A DNA stretch of 64,000 nt, from NCBI RefSeq assembly GCF_000722775.1, contig NZ_JPFZ01000009.1:310001-374000 (forward strand). Direction: 5' to 3'. The notes beneath the pieces are model-generated. The model did no database searches. It worked only from the letters and a program-made list of their open reading frames with translations, and had not been told where the DNA came from. The position numbers were made by a program, and so were the translations under genes. Within the stretch, counting starts at the first letter, position 1. Each line of letters opens with the position of its first letter. The stretch comes from Streptococcus mitis subsp. hohhotensis. GTDB taxonomy: Bacteria > Bacillota > Bacilli > Lactobacillales > Streptococcaceae. Positions 18,929 to 28,301 of the stretch are shown piece after piece.

Positions 18929-19498
18929 ATGGAATCAATCTTTTTAAAACTAGCTCAGTATCCAATAGTAGAGACAGAGCGTTTATTGCTTAGACCTGTA
19001 ACCTTGGATGATGCGGAAGCAATGTTTGACTATGCCTCGGACAAGGATAATACGCGCTACACTTTTCCAACCAATCAAAGCTTGGAAGAAACCAAGAATA
19101 ACATTGCTCAGTTCTACTTGGCCAATCCATTAGGGTGTTGGGGAATAGAACTAAAAAGCAATGGTCAGTTTATTGGAACCATTGACTTGCACAAGATTGA
19201 TCCTGTTCTTAAGAAGGCAGTTATTGGCTACATTATCAATAAAAAGTATTGGAATCAAGGATTGACGACAGAAGCCAATCGTGCTGTGATTGAGCTAGCT
19301 TTTGAGAAGATAGGGATGAATAAGTTGGTTGCCCTTCACGATAAGGACAATCCTGCATCTGGAAAGGTCATGGAGAAATCAGGCATGCGTTTTTCCCATG
19401 CAGAACCATATGCTTGTATGGACCAGCATGAAGAAGGCCGAATCGTGACAAGAGTTCATTATGTCTTGACCAAGGAAGACTATTTTGCAAATAAATAA
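18929..19498 (+). CDS. GNAT-family N-acetyltransferase (RimJ/RimL type)
   Basis: A 189-residue acetyltransferase. The sequence shows the RimJ-like opening ETERLLLRPVTLDDAEAMF, the acetyl-CoA-binding region YIINKKYWNQGLTTEANRAV, and the late NKLVALHDKDNPASGKVMEKSGM motif. The substrate (ribosomal protein terminus, another amine or an antibiotic) cannot be told. A longer open frame back to 18734 overlaps phoH and is rejected; AGGTGGAAG precedes the ATG at 18929. A strong terminator follows. Confidence 0.85.
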   Translation: MESIFLKLAQYPIVETERLLLRPVTLDDAEAMFDYASDKDNTRYTFPTNQSLEETKNNIAQFYLANPLGCWGIELKSNGQFIGTIDLHKIDPVLKKAVIGYIINKKYWNQGLTTEANRAVIELAFEKIGMNKLVALHDKDNPASGKVMEKSGMRFSHAEPYACMDQHEEGRIVTRVHYVLTKEDYFANK

Positions 19499-19499
19499 G

Positions 19500-19529
19500 C
19501 AGTTGAGAAGAAATTTTCAACTGTTTTTT
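19500..19529 (+). terminator. Terminator before the comE operon
   Basis: CAGTTGA (19500-19506) and TCAACTG (19517-19523) form a stem followed by six T residues. The inner bases GAA/TTT extend the pairing. Confidence 0.85.
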
Positions 19530-19537
19530 CTTCCTCT

Positions 19538-19545
19538 TACGAATA
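19538..19545 (+). promoter_or_regulatory. Competence box (SigX/ComX) for comEA-comEC
   Basis: TACGAATA matches the streptococcal late-competence promoter element read by the alternative sigma factor ComX (SigX). It lies 19 bp before the comEA start and is preceded by a T-rich tract. Confidence 0.9.
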
Positions 19546-19564
19546 ATTTAAGAGAGGAGAAAAT

Positions 19565-20212
19565 ATGGAAGCAATTATCGAGAAAATTAAAGAGTATAAA
19601 ATTATTGTTATCTGTACTGTTCTAGGCTTGCTTGTCGGAGGATTTTTCCTGCTAAAGCGAGCTCCACAAACACCTGTCAAAGAAACGAATTTACAGGCAG
19701 AAGTTGAAGCTGTTTCTAAGGATTCATCGACCGAAAAGGAAGTGAAGGAAGAAAAGGAAGAACCGGTTGAACAAGATCTAATCACAGTAGATGTAAAAGG
19801 CGCTGTTAAAGCACCTGGAATTTATGATTTGCCGGTAGGTAGTCGAGTCAATGATGCTGTTCAGAAGGCTGGTGGCTTGACAGAGCAAGCAGACAGCAAG
19901 GGGCTCAATCTAGCTCAGAAAGTTAGTGATGAGGCTCTGGTTTACGTTCCATCTAAGGGAGAAGAAGTAGCTGGTCAACAGGCAGGTTCTGGAGCGCCTT
20001 CTTCAACAAGCAAGGAAAAGAAAATCAATCTCAACAAGGCCAGTCTGGAAGAACTCAAGCAGGTCAAAGGCTTGGGAGGAAAACGAGCCCAGGATATTAT
20101 CGATCATCGTGAGACGAATGGCAAATTCAAGTCGGTTGATGAACTTAAGAAGGTCTCTGGCATTGGTGCTAAAACGATAGAGAAGCTAAAAGACTATGTT
20201 ACAGTGGATTAA
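19565..20212 (+). CDS. comEA: Competence DNA receptor ComEA
   Basis: ComEA is the membrane-anchored double-stranded DNA receptor for natural transformation. The 215-residue product has an N-terminal transmembrane anchor (about 12-31) and an acidic, low-complexity linker (35-70). A SLBB-type domain (about 72-130, DVKGAVKAPGIYDLPVGSRV) follows. The C-terminus is a helix-hairpin-helix DNA-binding domain (about 155-215, NLNKASLEELKQVKGLGGKR). GAGAGGAG precedes the ATG. It is the first gene after the SigX box and overlaps comEC by 17 bp. Confidence 0.96.
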   Translation: MEAIIEKIKEYKIIVICTVLGLLVGGFFLLKRAPQTPVKETNLQAEVEAVSKDSSTEKEVKEEKEEPVEQDLITVDVKGAVKAPGIYDLPVGSRVNDAVQKAGGLTEQADSKGLNLAQKVSDEALVYVPSKGEEVAGQQAGSGAPSSTSKEKKINLNKASLEELKQVKGLGGKRAQDIIDHRETNGKFKSVDELKKVSGIGAKTIEKLKDYVTVD

Positions 20213-22436
20213 GAATTTCCCCCTTCCCCTAATTTACCTGAGTTTTCTATTGCTTTGGCTTTACTACGCTATTTTCTCATCATCCTATCTTGCTTTGTTG
20301 GGTTTCGTTTTTCTGCTAATCTGTCTTTTTTTCCAATTTCCTTGGAAATCTGCTAGCAAAGTTCTAGTGCTTTGCGGAATCTTTGCCTTCTGGTTTCTGT
20401 TTCAAAATTGGCAACAGAGTCAAGCGAGTCAAAATCTGATGGATTCTGTTGAAAGGGTACGGATTTTGCCTGACACTGTTAAGGTCAATGGTGATAGTCT
20501 ATCCTTTCGTGGCAAGGCTGATGGACGCATTTTTCAAGTCTATTATAGACTCCAGTCCGAGAATGAAAAAGAGCAATTTCAAGCCTTAACAGACCTTTAT
20601 GAGATAGAACTTGAAGGGAAGCTTTCGGAGCCAGAAGGGCAGAGAAATTTTGGTGGTTTTGACTACCAAGCTTATCTGAAAACTCAGGGAATTTTCCAGA
20701 CTCTCAATATCAAAAGAATACAGTCCCTTAAACAGGTTAGCAGTTGGGATATAGGAGAAAATCTATCCAGTTTACGCCGTAAGGCTGTAGTTTGGATTAA
20801 GACACATTTTCCAGACCCTATGCGCAATTACATGACAGGGCTTTTGCTAGGATATCTGGACACAGATTTTGAGGAGATGAATGAGCTTTATTCCAGTCTA
20901 GGAATTATTCATCTTTTTGCCTTGTCGGGTATGCAGGTAGGATTTTTCATGGATGGATTTAAGAAACTTCTCTTACGATTGGGCTTGACCCAAGAAAAGT
21001 TGAAATGGCTGACCTATCCCTTTTCCCTTATCTATGCAGGGCTGACAGGATTTTCAGCATCGGTTATTCGCAGTCTCTTACAAAAGTTACTGGCTCAACA
21101 TGGTGTTAAGGGTTTGGATAATTTTGCCTTGACGGTCCTTATCCTCTTTATCATCATGCCCAACTTTTTCTTGACAGCAGGAGGAGTCTTGTCCTGCGCT
21201 TATGCTTTTATCTTGACCATGACTAGTAAAGAAGGAGAGGGGCTCAAGGCTGTTGCTAGAGAAAGTCTAGTCATCTCCTTGGGCATATTGCCCATTCTGT
21301 CCTTCTATTTTGCGGAATTTCAACCTTGGTCCATCCTTTTGACCTTCGTCTTTTCCTTTCTATTTGACTTGGTCTTCTTACCGCTCTTGTCTATCTTATT
21401 TGCCCTTTCCTTTCTCTATCCAGTCATTCAGCTGAATTTTATTTTTGAATGGTTGGAGGGCATTATTCGCTTGGTATGGCAGGTGGCAAGCAGGCCTCTG
21501 ATTTTTGGACAACCCAATGCATGGCTTTTAATCTTGTTGTTAATTTCCTTGGCTTTAATCTATGATTTGAGGAAAAACATTAAAAGGCTAGCAGTGTTGA
21601 GCTTATTGATTACAGGTCTCTTTTTCCTGACCAAGCATCCACTGGAAAATGAAATTACCATGCTGGATGTGGGGCAAGGCGAAAGTATTTTCCTAAGGGA
21701 TGTAACTGGTAAGACTATTCTCATAGATGTGGGCGGTAAGGCAGAATCTGATAAGAAAATTGAAAAATGGCAAGAAAAGGCGATAACCAGCAATGCCCAG
21801 CGAACCTTGATTCCTTATCTAAAAAGTAGAGGAGTAGCCAAGATTGACCAGCTGGTTTTGACAAACACAGACAAGGAGCATGTTGGAGATTTGTTGGAGG
21901 TGACCAAGGCTTTCCATGTAGGCGAAATTTTAGTGTCCAAAGGCAGTTTGAAACAGAAGGAATTTGTTTCAGAACTACAGGCAACTCAAACCAAGGTGCG
22001 CAGTATGACAGCAGGAGAGAACTTGCCAATTTTTGGAAGTCAGTTAGAAGTCCTATCTCCAATGAAAATTGGAGATGGAGATCATGAAGATTCCCTGGTT
22101 TTGTATGGAAAACTCTTGGATAAAAACTTTCTCTTCACTGGAAATTTGGAGGAAAAAGGAGAGAAGGAATTGCTGAGGCAATATCCTGACCTAGAGGTGG
22201 ATGTTTTGAAAGCTAGTCAACATGGCTCTAAAAAATCATTAAGTTCAGCCTTTCTAGAAAAACTCAAACCAGAGTTCACTCTCATTTCAGTTGGAAAGAA
22301 TAATCGAACGAAACTCCCCCATCAGGAAACCTTGATACGACTGGAAACTATCAATAGCAAAGTTTACCGAACTGACCAGCAAGGAGCTATACGCTTTAAG
22401 GGGTGGAAAAATTGGAAAATCGAAACGGTTGGTTAA
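20196..22436 (+). CDS. comEC: Competence DNA channel ComEC
   Basis: ComEC forms the membrane channel that takes in single-stranded DNA. The 746-residue product has N-terminal membrane segments, a soluble DUF4131-type region (about 80-190) and the multi-spanning Competence domain (about 205-480, with GLLLGYLDTD and HLFALSGMQVGFF). A C-terminal metallo-beta-lactamase-like domain (about 490-740, starting MLDVGQGESIFLRD) completes it. The DxH metal motif of true hydrolases is altered here (LTNTDKEHVGD). The ATG lies inside the end of comEA with no clear ribosome site, which suggests translational coupling. Confidence 0.95.
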   Translation: MLQWIKNFPLPLIYLSFLLLWLYYAIFSSSYLALLGFVFLLICLFFQFPWKSASKVLVLCGIFAFWFLFQNWQQSQASQNLMDSVERVRILPDTVKVNGDSLSFRGKADGRIFQVYYRLQSENEKEQFQALTDLYEIELEGKLSEPEGQRNFGGFDYQAYLKTQGIFQTLNIKRIQSLKQVSSWDIGENLSSLRRKAVVWIKTHFPDPMRNYMTGLLLGYLDTDFEEMNELYSSLGIIHLFALSGMQVGFFMDGFKKLLLRLGLTQEKLKWLTYPFSLIYAGLTGFSASVIRSLLQKLLAQHGVKGLDNFALTVLILFIIMPNFFLTAGGVLSCAYAFILTMTSKEGEGLKAVARESLVISLGILPILSFYFAEFQPWSILLTFVFSFLFDLVFLPLLSILFALSFLYPVIQLNFIFEWLEGIIRLVWQVASRPLIFGQPNAWLLILLLISLALIYDLRKNIKRLAVLSLLITGLFFLTKHPLENEITMLDVGQGESIFLRDVTGKTILIDVGGKAESDKKIEKWQEKAITSNAQRTLIPYLKSRGVAKIDQLVLTNTDKEHVGDLLEVTKAFHVGEILVSKGSLKQKEFVSELQATQTKVRSMTAGENLPIFGSQLEVLSPMKIGDGDHEDSLVLYGKLLDKNFLFTGNLEEKGEKELLRQYPDLEVDVLKASQHGSKKSLSSAFLEKLKPEFTLISVGKNNRTKLPHQETLIRLETINSKVYRTDQQGAIRFKGWKNWKIETVG

Positions 22437-22471
22437 TGAGCAGAAACTTTTCAAAAAAATAACTTTTTATC

Positions 22472-22500
22472 TTGACAAGGGCTAGAAAACTTGGTATCAT
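22472..22500 (+). promoter_or_regulatory. Promoter of infC-rpmI-rplT
   Basis: TTGACA (22472-22477) and TATCAT (22495-22500) with a 17-bp spacer. Confidence 0.75.
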
Positions 22501-22507
22501 ATAAAAG

Positions 22508-22664
22508 TTGAGAAAAGCAGAAGTGAGAGCTTCTCGCCTTGTGACATCAAGTTGCCTGGCCCTACGGATGAAAAGTTTCTAAGAAACGCTATCATAACGT
22601 GCGGGCTTGTATTATTACGAGTCCGCTATTGTTTTTCTCTAATAAAACAAAAGAGGTGAAAACC
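22508..22664 (+). promoter_or_regulatory. infC operon leader with terminator (L20-type autoregulation)
   Basis: The roughly 157-nt leader has a 5' hairpin (AGAAG/CTTCT near 22519-22535) and a strong terminator-like hairpin at 22601-22626 (GCGGGCTTG pairing with CGAGTCCGC, two G-U pairs), followed by TATTGTTTTT. In Firmicutes this position holds the L20 leader, in which ribosomal protein L20 binds and promotes termination. The match here is by context and structure; I did not fold it fully. Confidence 0.7.
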
Positions 22665-23186
22665 ATAGCAAAGCAAGACTTATTCATCAATGATGAGATT
22701 CGTGTACGTGAAGTTCGCTTGATTGGTCTTGAGGGAGAACAGTTAGGTATCAAACCACTCAGTGAAGCGCAAGCTTTGGCTGATAACGCTAATGTTGACC
22801 TAGTATTGATTCAACCCCAAGCCAAACCGCCTGTTGCAAAAATTATGGACTACGGTAAGTTCAAATTTGAGTACCAGAAGAAGCAAAAAGAACAACGTAA
22901 AAAACAAAGTGTTGTTACTGTGAAAGAAGTTCGTCTAAGTCCAACTATTGACAAGGGTGACTTTGATACAAAACTTCGCAATGCACGCAAATTCCTTGAA
23001 AAAGGAAATAAAGTTAAGGTATCTATTCGCTTTAAGGGTCGTATGATTACCCATAAAGAGATTGGTGCAAAAGTTTTAGCCGAGTTTGCTGAAGCAACTC
23101 AAGATATTGCCATCATCGAACAACGTGCTAAAATGGATGGACGTCAAATGTTCATGCAATTGGCGCCAGCGACTGACAAAAAATAA
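22665..23186 (+). CDS. infC: Translation initiation factor IF-3
   Basis: IF-3 checks start-codon pairing on the small subunit and keeps the subunits apart. The protein is unmistakable: [20 protein letters not shown], then [20 protein letters not shown], with the C-terminal domain ending [13 protein letters not shown] place the start at ATA (22665) because AAGAGG (22651-22656) is spaced 8 nt from it; infC genes of E. coli and B. subtilis also use a rare AUU start for autoregulation. That gives 173 residues. Alternatives are GTG at 22656, inside the ribosome site, or TTG at 22629, which gives 185 residues but lies in the terminator tail. It is first in infC-rpmI-rplT. Confidence 0.93.
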
Positions 23187-23218
23187 TTGTCAGAAAGTTA
23201 AATAAAGGAGAAAAAATC

Positions 23219-23419
23219 ATGCCAAAACAAAAAACACACCGCGCATCAGCTAAACGTTTCAAACGTACAGGTTCTGGTGGACTTAAACGTTTCCGTGCTT
23301 ACACTTCTCACCGTTTCCACGGAAAAACTAAGAAACAACGTCGTCATCTTCGTAAAGCATCTATGGTGCATTCAGGAGATTACAAACGTATCAAAGCAAT
23401 GCTTACTCGCTTGAAATAA
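23219..23419 (+). CDS. rpmI: 50S ribosomal protein L35
   Basis: A 66-residue basic large-subunit protein. [20 protein letters not shown] at the start and [17 protein letters not shown] are characteristic of L35. It lies between infC and rplT; AAAGGAG precedes the ATG. Confidence 0.97.
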   Translation: MPKQKTHRASAKRFKRTGSGGLKRFRAYTSHRFHGKTKKQRRHLRKASMVHSGDYKRIKAMLTRLK

Positions 23420-23470
23420 TAGCTTGACTGTAAGTAAAGAATTCTAGGAAATATTTGGAGGAAATAAAAC

Positions 23471-23830
23471 ATGGCACGTGTTAAAGGTGGCGTTGTATCA
23501 CGCAAACGTCGTAAACGTATTCTTAAATTAGCAAAAGGTTACTATGGAGCTAAACACATCTTGTTCCGTACTGCAAAAGAACAAGTAATGAACTCTTACT
23601 ACTATGCATACCGTGACCGTCGTCAGAAAAAACGTGACTTCCGCAAATTGTGGATCACTCGTATTAACGCGGCAGCTCGTATGAACGGACTTTCATACTC
23701 ACAATTGATGCATGGTTTGAAATTGGCTGAGATCGAAGTTAACCGTAAAATGCTTGCTGACTTGGCTGTTAACGATGCAGCAGCTTTCACAGCTCTTGCA
23801 GATGCAGCTAAAGCAAAACTTGGTAAATAA
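23471..23830 (+). CDS. rplT: 50S ribosomal protein L20
   Basis: L20 is an early assembly protein of the large subunit and, in Firmicutes, the repressor of its own operon through the infC leader. The 119-residue product has the basic N-terminus [20 protein letters not shown] and the globular end with [25 protein letters not shown] precedes the ATG. A strong terminator follows. Confidence 0.97.
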   Translation: MARVKGGVVSRKRRKRILKLAKGYYGAKHILFRTAKEQVMNSYYYAYRDRRQKKRDFRKLWITRINAAARMNGLSYSQLMHGLKLAEIEVNRKMLADLAVNDAAAFTALADAAKAKLGK

Positions 23831-23838
23831 TAACAGAT

Positions 23839-23870
23839 AAGACTGGAACAGGATTGTCCCAGTCTTTTTA
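23839..23870 (+). terminator. Terminator after rplT
   Basis: AAGACTGG (23839-23846) pairs with CCAGTCTT (23859-23866), followed by a T run. Confidence 0.85.
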
Positions 23871-23888
23871 AAAATGAAGGAGAAAAAT

Positions 23889-24269
23889 ATGGCTTCAAAA
23901 ATGCTACACACTTGCTTGCGAGTAGAAAATCTTGAAAAATCAATTGCATTCTATCAAGATGCTTTTGGTTTTAAAGAATTGCGTCGCAGAGATTTTCCAG
24001 ACCATGCCTTCACGATTGTCTATCTTGGACTTGAGGGTGACGACTATGAGTTGGAGTTGACTTATAACTACGATCATGGTCCTTATGTGGTTGGAGATGG
24101 ATTTGCCCATATCGCCCTCAGTACACCCGATCTTGAAGCTCTTCATCAAGAGCACAGTGCCAAAGGCTATGAAGTGACTGAGCCAAATGGTCTACCAGGA
24201 ACTGCACCTAACTATTACTTTGTCAAAGACCCTGATGGCTACAAGGTCGAAGTCATTCGTGAAAAATAA
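23889..24269 (+). CDS. gloA: Lactoylglutathione lyase-like VOC protein
   Basis: A 126-residue glyoxalase-I-type protein of the vicinal oxygen chelate superfamily. True GloA isomerises the methylglyoxal-thiol adduct to a lactoyl thioester. Visible features are MLHTCLRVENLEKSIAFYQD with the metal-ligand His7, the LELTYNYDHG stretch, FAHIALSTPD, and FVKDPDGYKVEVIRE with the C-terminal glutamate ligand. An ATG at 23874 is in frame but AAGGAG fits the ATG at 23889. It appears to be a single-gene unit. Its terminator also carries the -35 box of the pyr promoter. Confidence 0.88.
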   Translation: MASKMLHTCLRVENLEKSIAFYQDAFGFKELRRRDFPDHAFTIVYLGLEGDDYELELTYNYDHGPYVVGDGFAHIALSTPDLEALHQEHSAKGYEVTEPNGLPGTAPNYYFVKDPDGYKVEVIREK

Positions 24270-24276
24270 TCTTGTG

Positions 24277-24315
24277 AAGTCAAGTAGAATCTTCGTTTTC
24301 TACTTGACTTTTTTT
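24277..24315 (+). terminator. Strong terminator after gloA, overlapping the pyr promoter
   Basis: A perfect 13-bp stem, AAGTCAAGTAGAA (24277-24289) with TTCTACTTGACTT (24298-24310), is followed by T residues. The right arm contains TTGACT (24304-24309), the -35 box of the downstream promoter. Confidence 0.9.
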
Positions 24316-24480
24316 AGCTGAAAGAGTATACTAGTAAAAATTTAACCTTTAAGGGGAGTCCAGAGAGACTCACAAGGTGTCAGATAAAAGAATAGTACAA
24401 TTTTCTAGAGGAGACTTTTTGAGTGTGCTCTCTTGTGTTGTACGATTTTAACTGAGGCCTTGCACTAGCAAGGTCTTTTC
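24304..24480 (+). promoter_or_regulatory. pyr promoter and PyrR attenuation leader
   Basis: TTGACT (24304-24309) and TATACT (24327-24332) have a 17-bp spacer. The leader contains the PyrR-binding loop GGGGAGTCCAGAGAGACTC (24353-24371) inside a CCTT...AAGG stem. An antiterminator region follows, including GTACAA/TTGTAC. It ends in a terminator GGCCTTGC-ACTA-GCAAGGTC with TTTTC (24455-24479). PyrR bound with UMP stabilises the first stem, so the terminator forms when pyrimidines are plentiful. In addition TTTAAGGGGA (24348-24357) is perfectly complementary to TCCCCTTAAA (24490-24499), just before the pyrK ribosome site. Confidence 0.9.
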
Positions 24481-24517
24481 TTTGTCTGGTCCCCTTAAAA
24501 TTTAAGGAGGAAAAGTC

Positions 24518-26267
<1,750 letters not shown>

Positions 26268-26365
26268 ACTGCAATCAATCTGTTTTTGATTTCTTATTAT
26301 TTTGTAATGTTGATTATAGAGAATTTTGATATAATGAAATGAGTAAGAACAGAGGAAGAAAGTTA

Positions 26366-28078
26366 ATGAAGAAATTGAGATTTATTTTTTTAGCCCTGCT
26401 ATTTTTCTTAGCCAGACCAGAGGGTGTAATGGCTAGCGATGGTACTTGGAAAGGAAGACAATACCTGAAATCAGATGGCAGTCAAGCAGCCAATGAGTGG
26501 GTTTTTGATGCTCATTATCAATCTTGGTTTTATATAAAAGAAGATGCCAACTATGCTGAAAACGAATGGCTGAAACAAGGTGACGACTATTTTTACCTAA
26601 AATCTGGTGGTTATATGGCTAAATCAGAATGGGTAGAAGACAAGGGAGCCCTCTATTATCTTGACCAAGATGGAAAGATGAAAAGAAATACTTGGCTAGG
26701 AACTTCCTATGTTGGTGCTACAGGTGCCAAAGTAATAGAAGACTGGATCTTTGATTCTCAATACGACGCTTGGTTTTATATAAAAGCAGATGGCCAGCAC
26801 GCAGAGAAAGAATGGCTCCAAATCAAGGGTAAGGACTATTATTTTAAATCTGGTGGTTATCTACTGACAAGTCAGTGGATTGAGCAGGCTTATGTGAATG
26901 CCAGTGGTGCCAAAGTACAACAAGGTTGGCTTTTTGACAAACAATATCAATCTTGGTTTTACATCAAAGAAAATGGAAAACATGCTGAGAAAGAATGGAT
27001 TTTCGAAAATGGTCACTATTATTATCTAAAATCCGGTGGCTATATGGCAGTGAATGAATGGATTTGGGATAAAGAGTCATGGTTTTACCTCAAATCTGAT
27101 GGTAAAATGGCTGAGAAAGAATGGCTATACGATGATAAAAGTCAAGCCTGGTACTACTTCAAATCTGGCGGCCACATGGCGAAAAATGAGACAGTAGATG
27201 GTTATCAGCTTGGAAGTGATGGTAAATGGCTTGGAGAAAAAGCTACAAGCGAAAATGCTGCTTATTATCAAGTAGTACCTGTCACAGCAAATGTTTATGA
27301 TGCAGATGGTGAAAAGCTGTCTTATATATCGCAAGGTAGTGTTGTTTGGCTAGATAAGGATAGAAAAAGTGATGACAAGCGTCTGGCTATTACTATTTCT
27401 GGTTTGTCAGGCTACATGAAAACAGAAGATTTACAAGCGCTAGATGCTAGTAAGGATTTTATCCCTTATTATGAGAGTGATGGACACCGTTTTTATCACT
27501 ATGTGAGCCAGTATGCTAGTATCCCAGTAGCTTCTCATCTTTCTGATATGGAAGTAGGCAAGAAATATTATTCGGCAGATGGCCTGCATTTTGATGGTTT
27601 TAACCTTGAGAATCCCTTCCTTTTCAAAGATTTAACAGAGGCTACAAACTATAGTGCTGAAGATCTGGATAAGGTATTTAGTCTGTTAAACATTGACAAT
27701 AGTCTCTTGGAAAATAAGGGAGCTACCTTTAAGGAAGCCGAAGAACATTACCATATCAATGCCCTTTACCTCCTTGCCCATAGTGCCTTAGAAAGTGACT
27801 GGGGACGTAGCAATATTGCCAAAGATAAGAATAATTTCTTTGGAATTACAGCCTATGATACGACCCCGTACCTTTCTGCCAAGACATTTGATGATGTGGA
27901 TAAGGGAATTTTAGGTGCAACAAAGTGGATTAAGGAAAATTATATCGATAGGGGCAGAACTTTCCTTGGAAACAAGGCGTCTGGTATGAATGTTGAATAT
28001 GCCTCAGACCCTTATTGGGGTGAAAAAATTGCTAGTGTGATGATGAAAATCAATGAGAAACTAGGTGGCAAAGATTAG
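26366..28078 (+). CDS. lytB: Choline-binding endo-beta-N-acetylglucosaminidase LytB
   Basis: LytB is the pneumococcal daughter-cell separation enzyme that cuts the glycan strands of the septal wall. The 570-residue product has a signal peptide (about 1-26) and N-terminal choline-binding repeats (about 27-290, with repeated WFYIK, KSGGYMA and EWL motifs). An SH3-like segment (about 300-370) and a C-terminal GH73-type catalytic domain follow; the expected catalytic acid is Glu476 in AHSALESDWGRS. This aligns with Glu564 of the 658-residue pneumococcal protein, since both have 94 residues after it. The 88-residue shortfall equals four 22-residue repeats. The ATG at 26339 is rejected: TATAAT (26330-26335) lies directly before it, and GAGG fits 26366. 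Confidence 0.93.
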   Translation: MKKLRFIFLALLFFLARPEGVMASDGTWKGRQYLKSDGSQAANEWVFDAHYQSWFYIKEDANYAENEWLKQGDDYFYLKSGGYMAKSEWVEDKGALYYLDQDGKMKRNTWLGTSYVGATGAKVIEDWIFDSQYDAWFYIKADGQHAEKEWLQIKGKDYYFKSGGYLLTSQWIEQAYVNASGAKVQQGWLFDKQYQSWFYIKENGKHAEKEWIFENGHYYYLKSGGYMAVNEWIWDKESWFYLKSDGKMAEKEWLYDDKSQAWYYFKSGGHMAKNETVDGYQLGSDGKWLGEKATSENAAYYQVVPVTANVYDADGEKLSYISQGSVVWLDKDRKSDDKRLAITISGLSGYMKTEDLQALDASKDFIPYYESDGHRFYHYVSQYASIPVASHLSDMEVGKKYYSADGLHFDGFNLENPFLFKDLTEATNYSAEDLDKVFSLLNIDNSLLENKGATFKEAEEHYHINALYLLAHSALESDWGRSNIAKDKNNFFGITAYDTTPYLSAKTFDDVDKGILGATKWIKENYIDRGRTFLGNKASGMNVEYASDPYWGEKIASVMMKINEKLGGKD

Positions 28079-28111
28079 TCCTATAATTGGATATGATTTG
28101 AGTGAGTAGTA

Positions 28112-28261
28112 ATACTCTTCGAAAATCTCTTCAAACCACGTCAGCGTCGCCTTACCGTATAGATGTTACTGACTTCGTCAGTTCTATCTGCAACCTCAAA
28201 ACAGTGTTTTGAGCAACCTGCGGCTAGTTTCCTAGTTTGCTCTTTGATTTTCATTGAGTAT
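28112..28261 (+). repeat. BOX element, A-B-C form (150 bp)
   Basis: BOX is the pneumococcal modular intergenic repeat. boxA (28112 to about 28164) carries CGTCAGCGTCGCCTTACCGTA, matching the BOX-PCR primer region on the other strand. boxB (about 28165-28213) has ACTGACTTCGTCAGT and CTCAAAACAGTGTTTTGAG palindromes. boxC (28214-28261) has GCGGCTAGTTTCCTAGTTTG. The ends ATACTC/GAGTAT are inverted repeats. It lies in the gap between convergent lytB and pavA. Confidence 0.93.
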
Positions 28262-28266
28262 AAGTT

Positions 28267-28301
28267 AAAAATCCTGATTTCAAGTAAAATCAGGATTTTT
28301 T
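28267..28301. terminator. Bidirectional terminator between lytB and pavA
   Basis: AAAAATCCTGATTT (28267-28280) pairs with AAATCAGGATTTTT (28287-28300), with A and T runs at both sides, so it can serve both convergent genes. The stem includes the pavA stop codon. Confidence 0.85.

Noticed and set aside
28112-28261. RUP or insertion sequence remnant
   Set aside because: All three modules match BOX, and no transposase reading frame is present.
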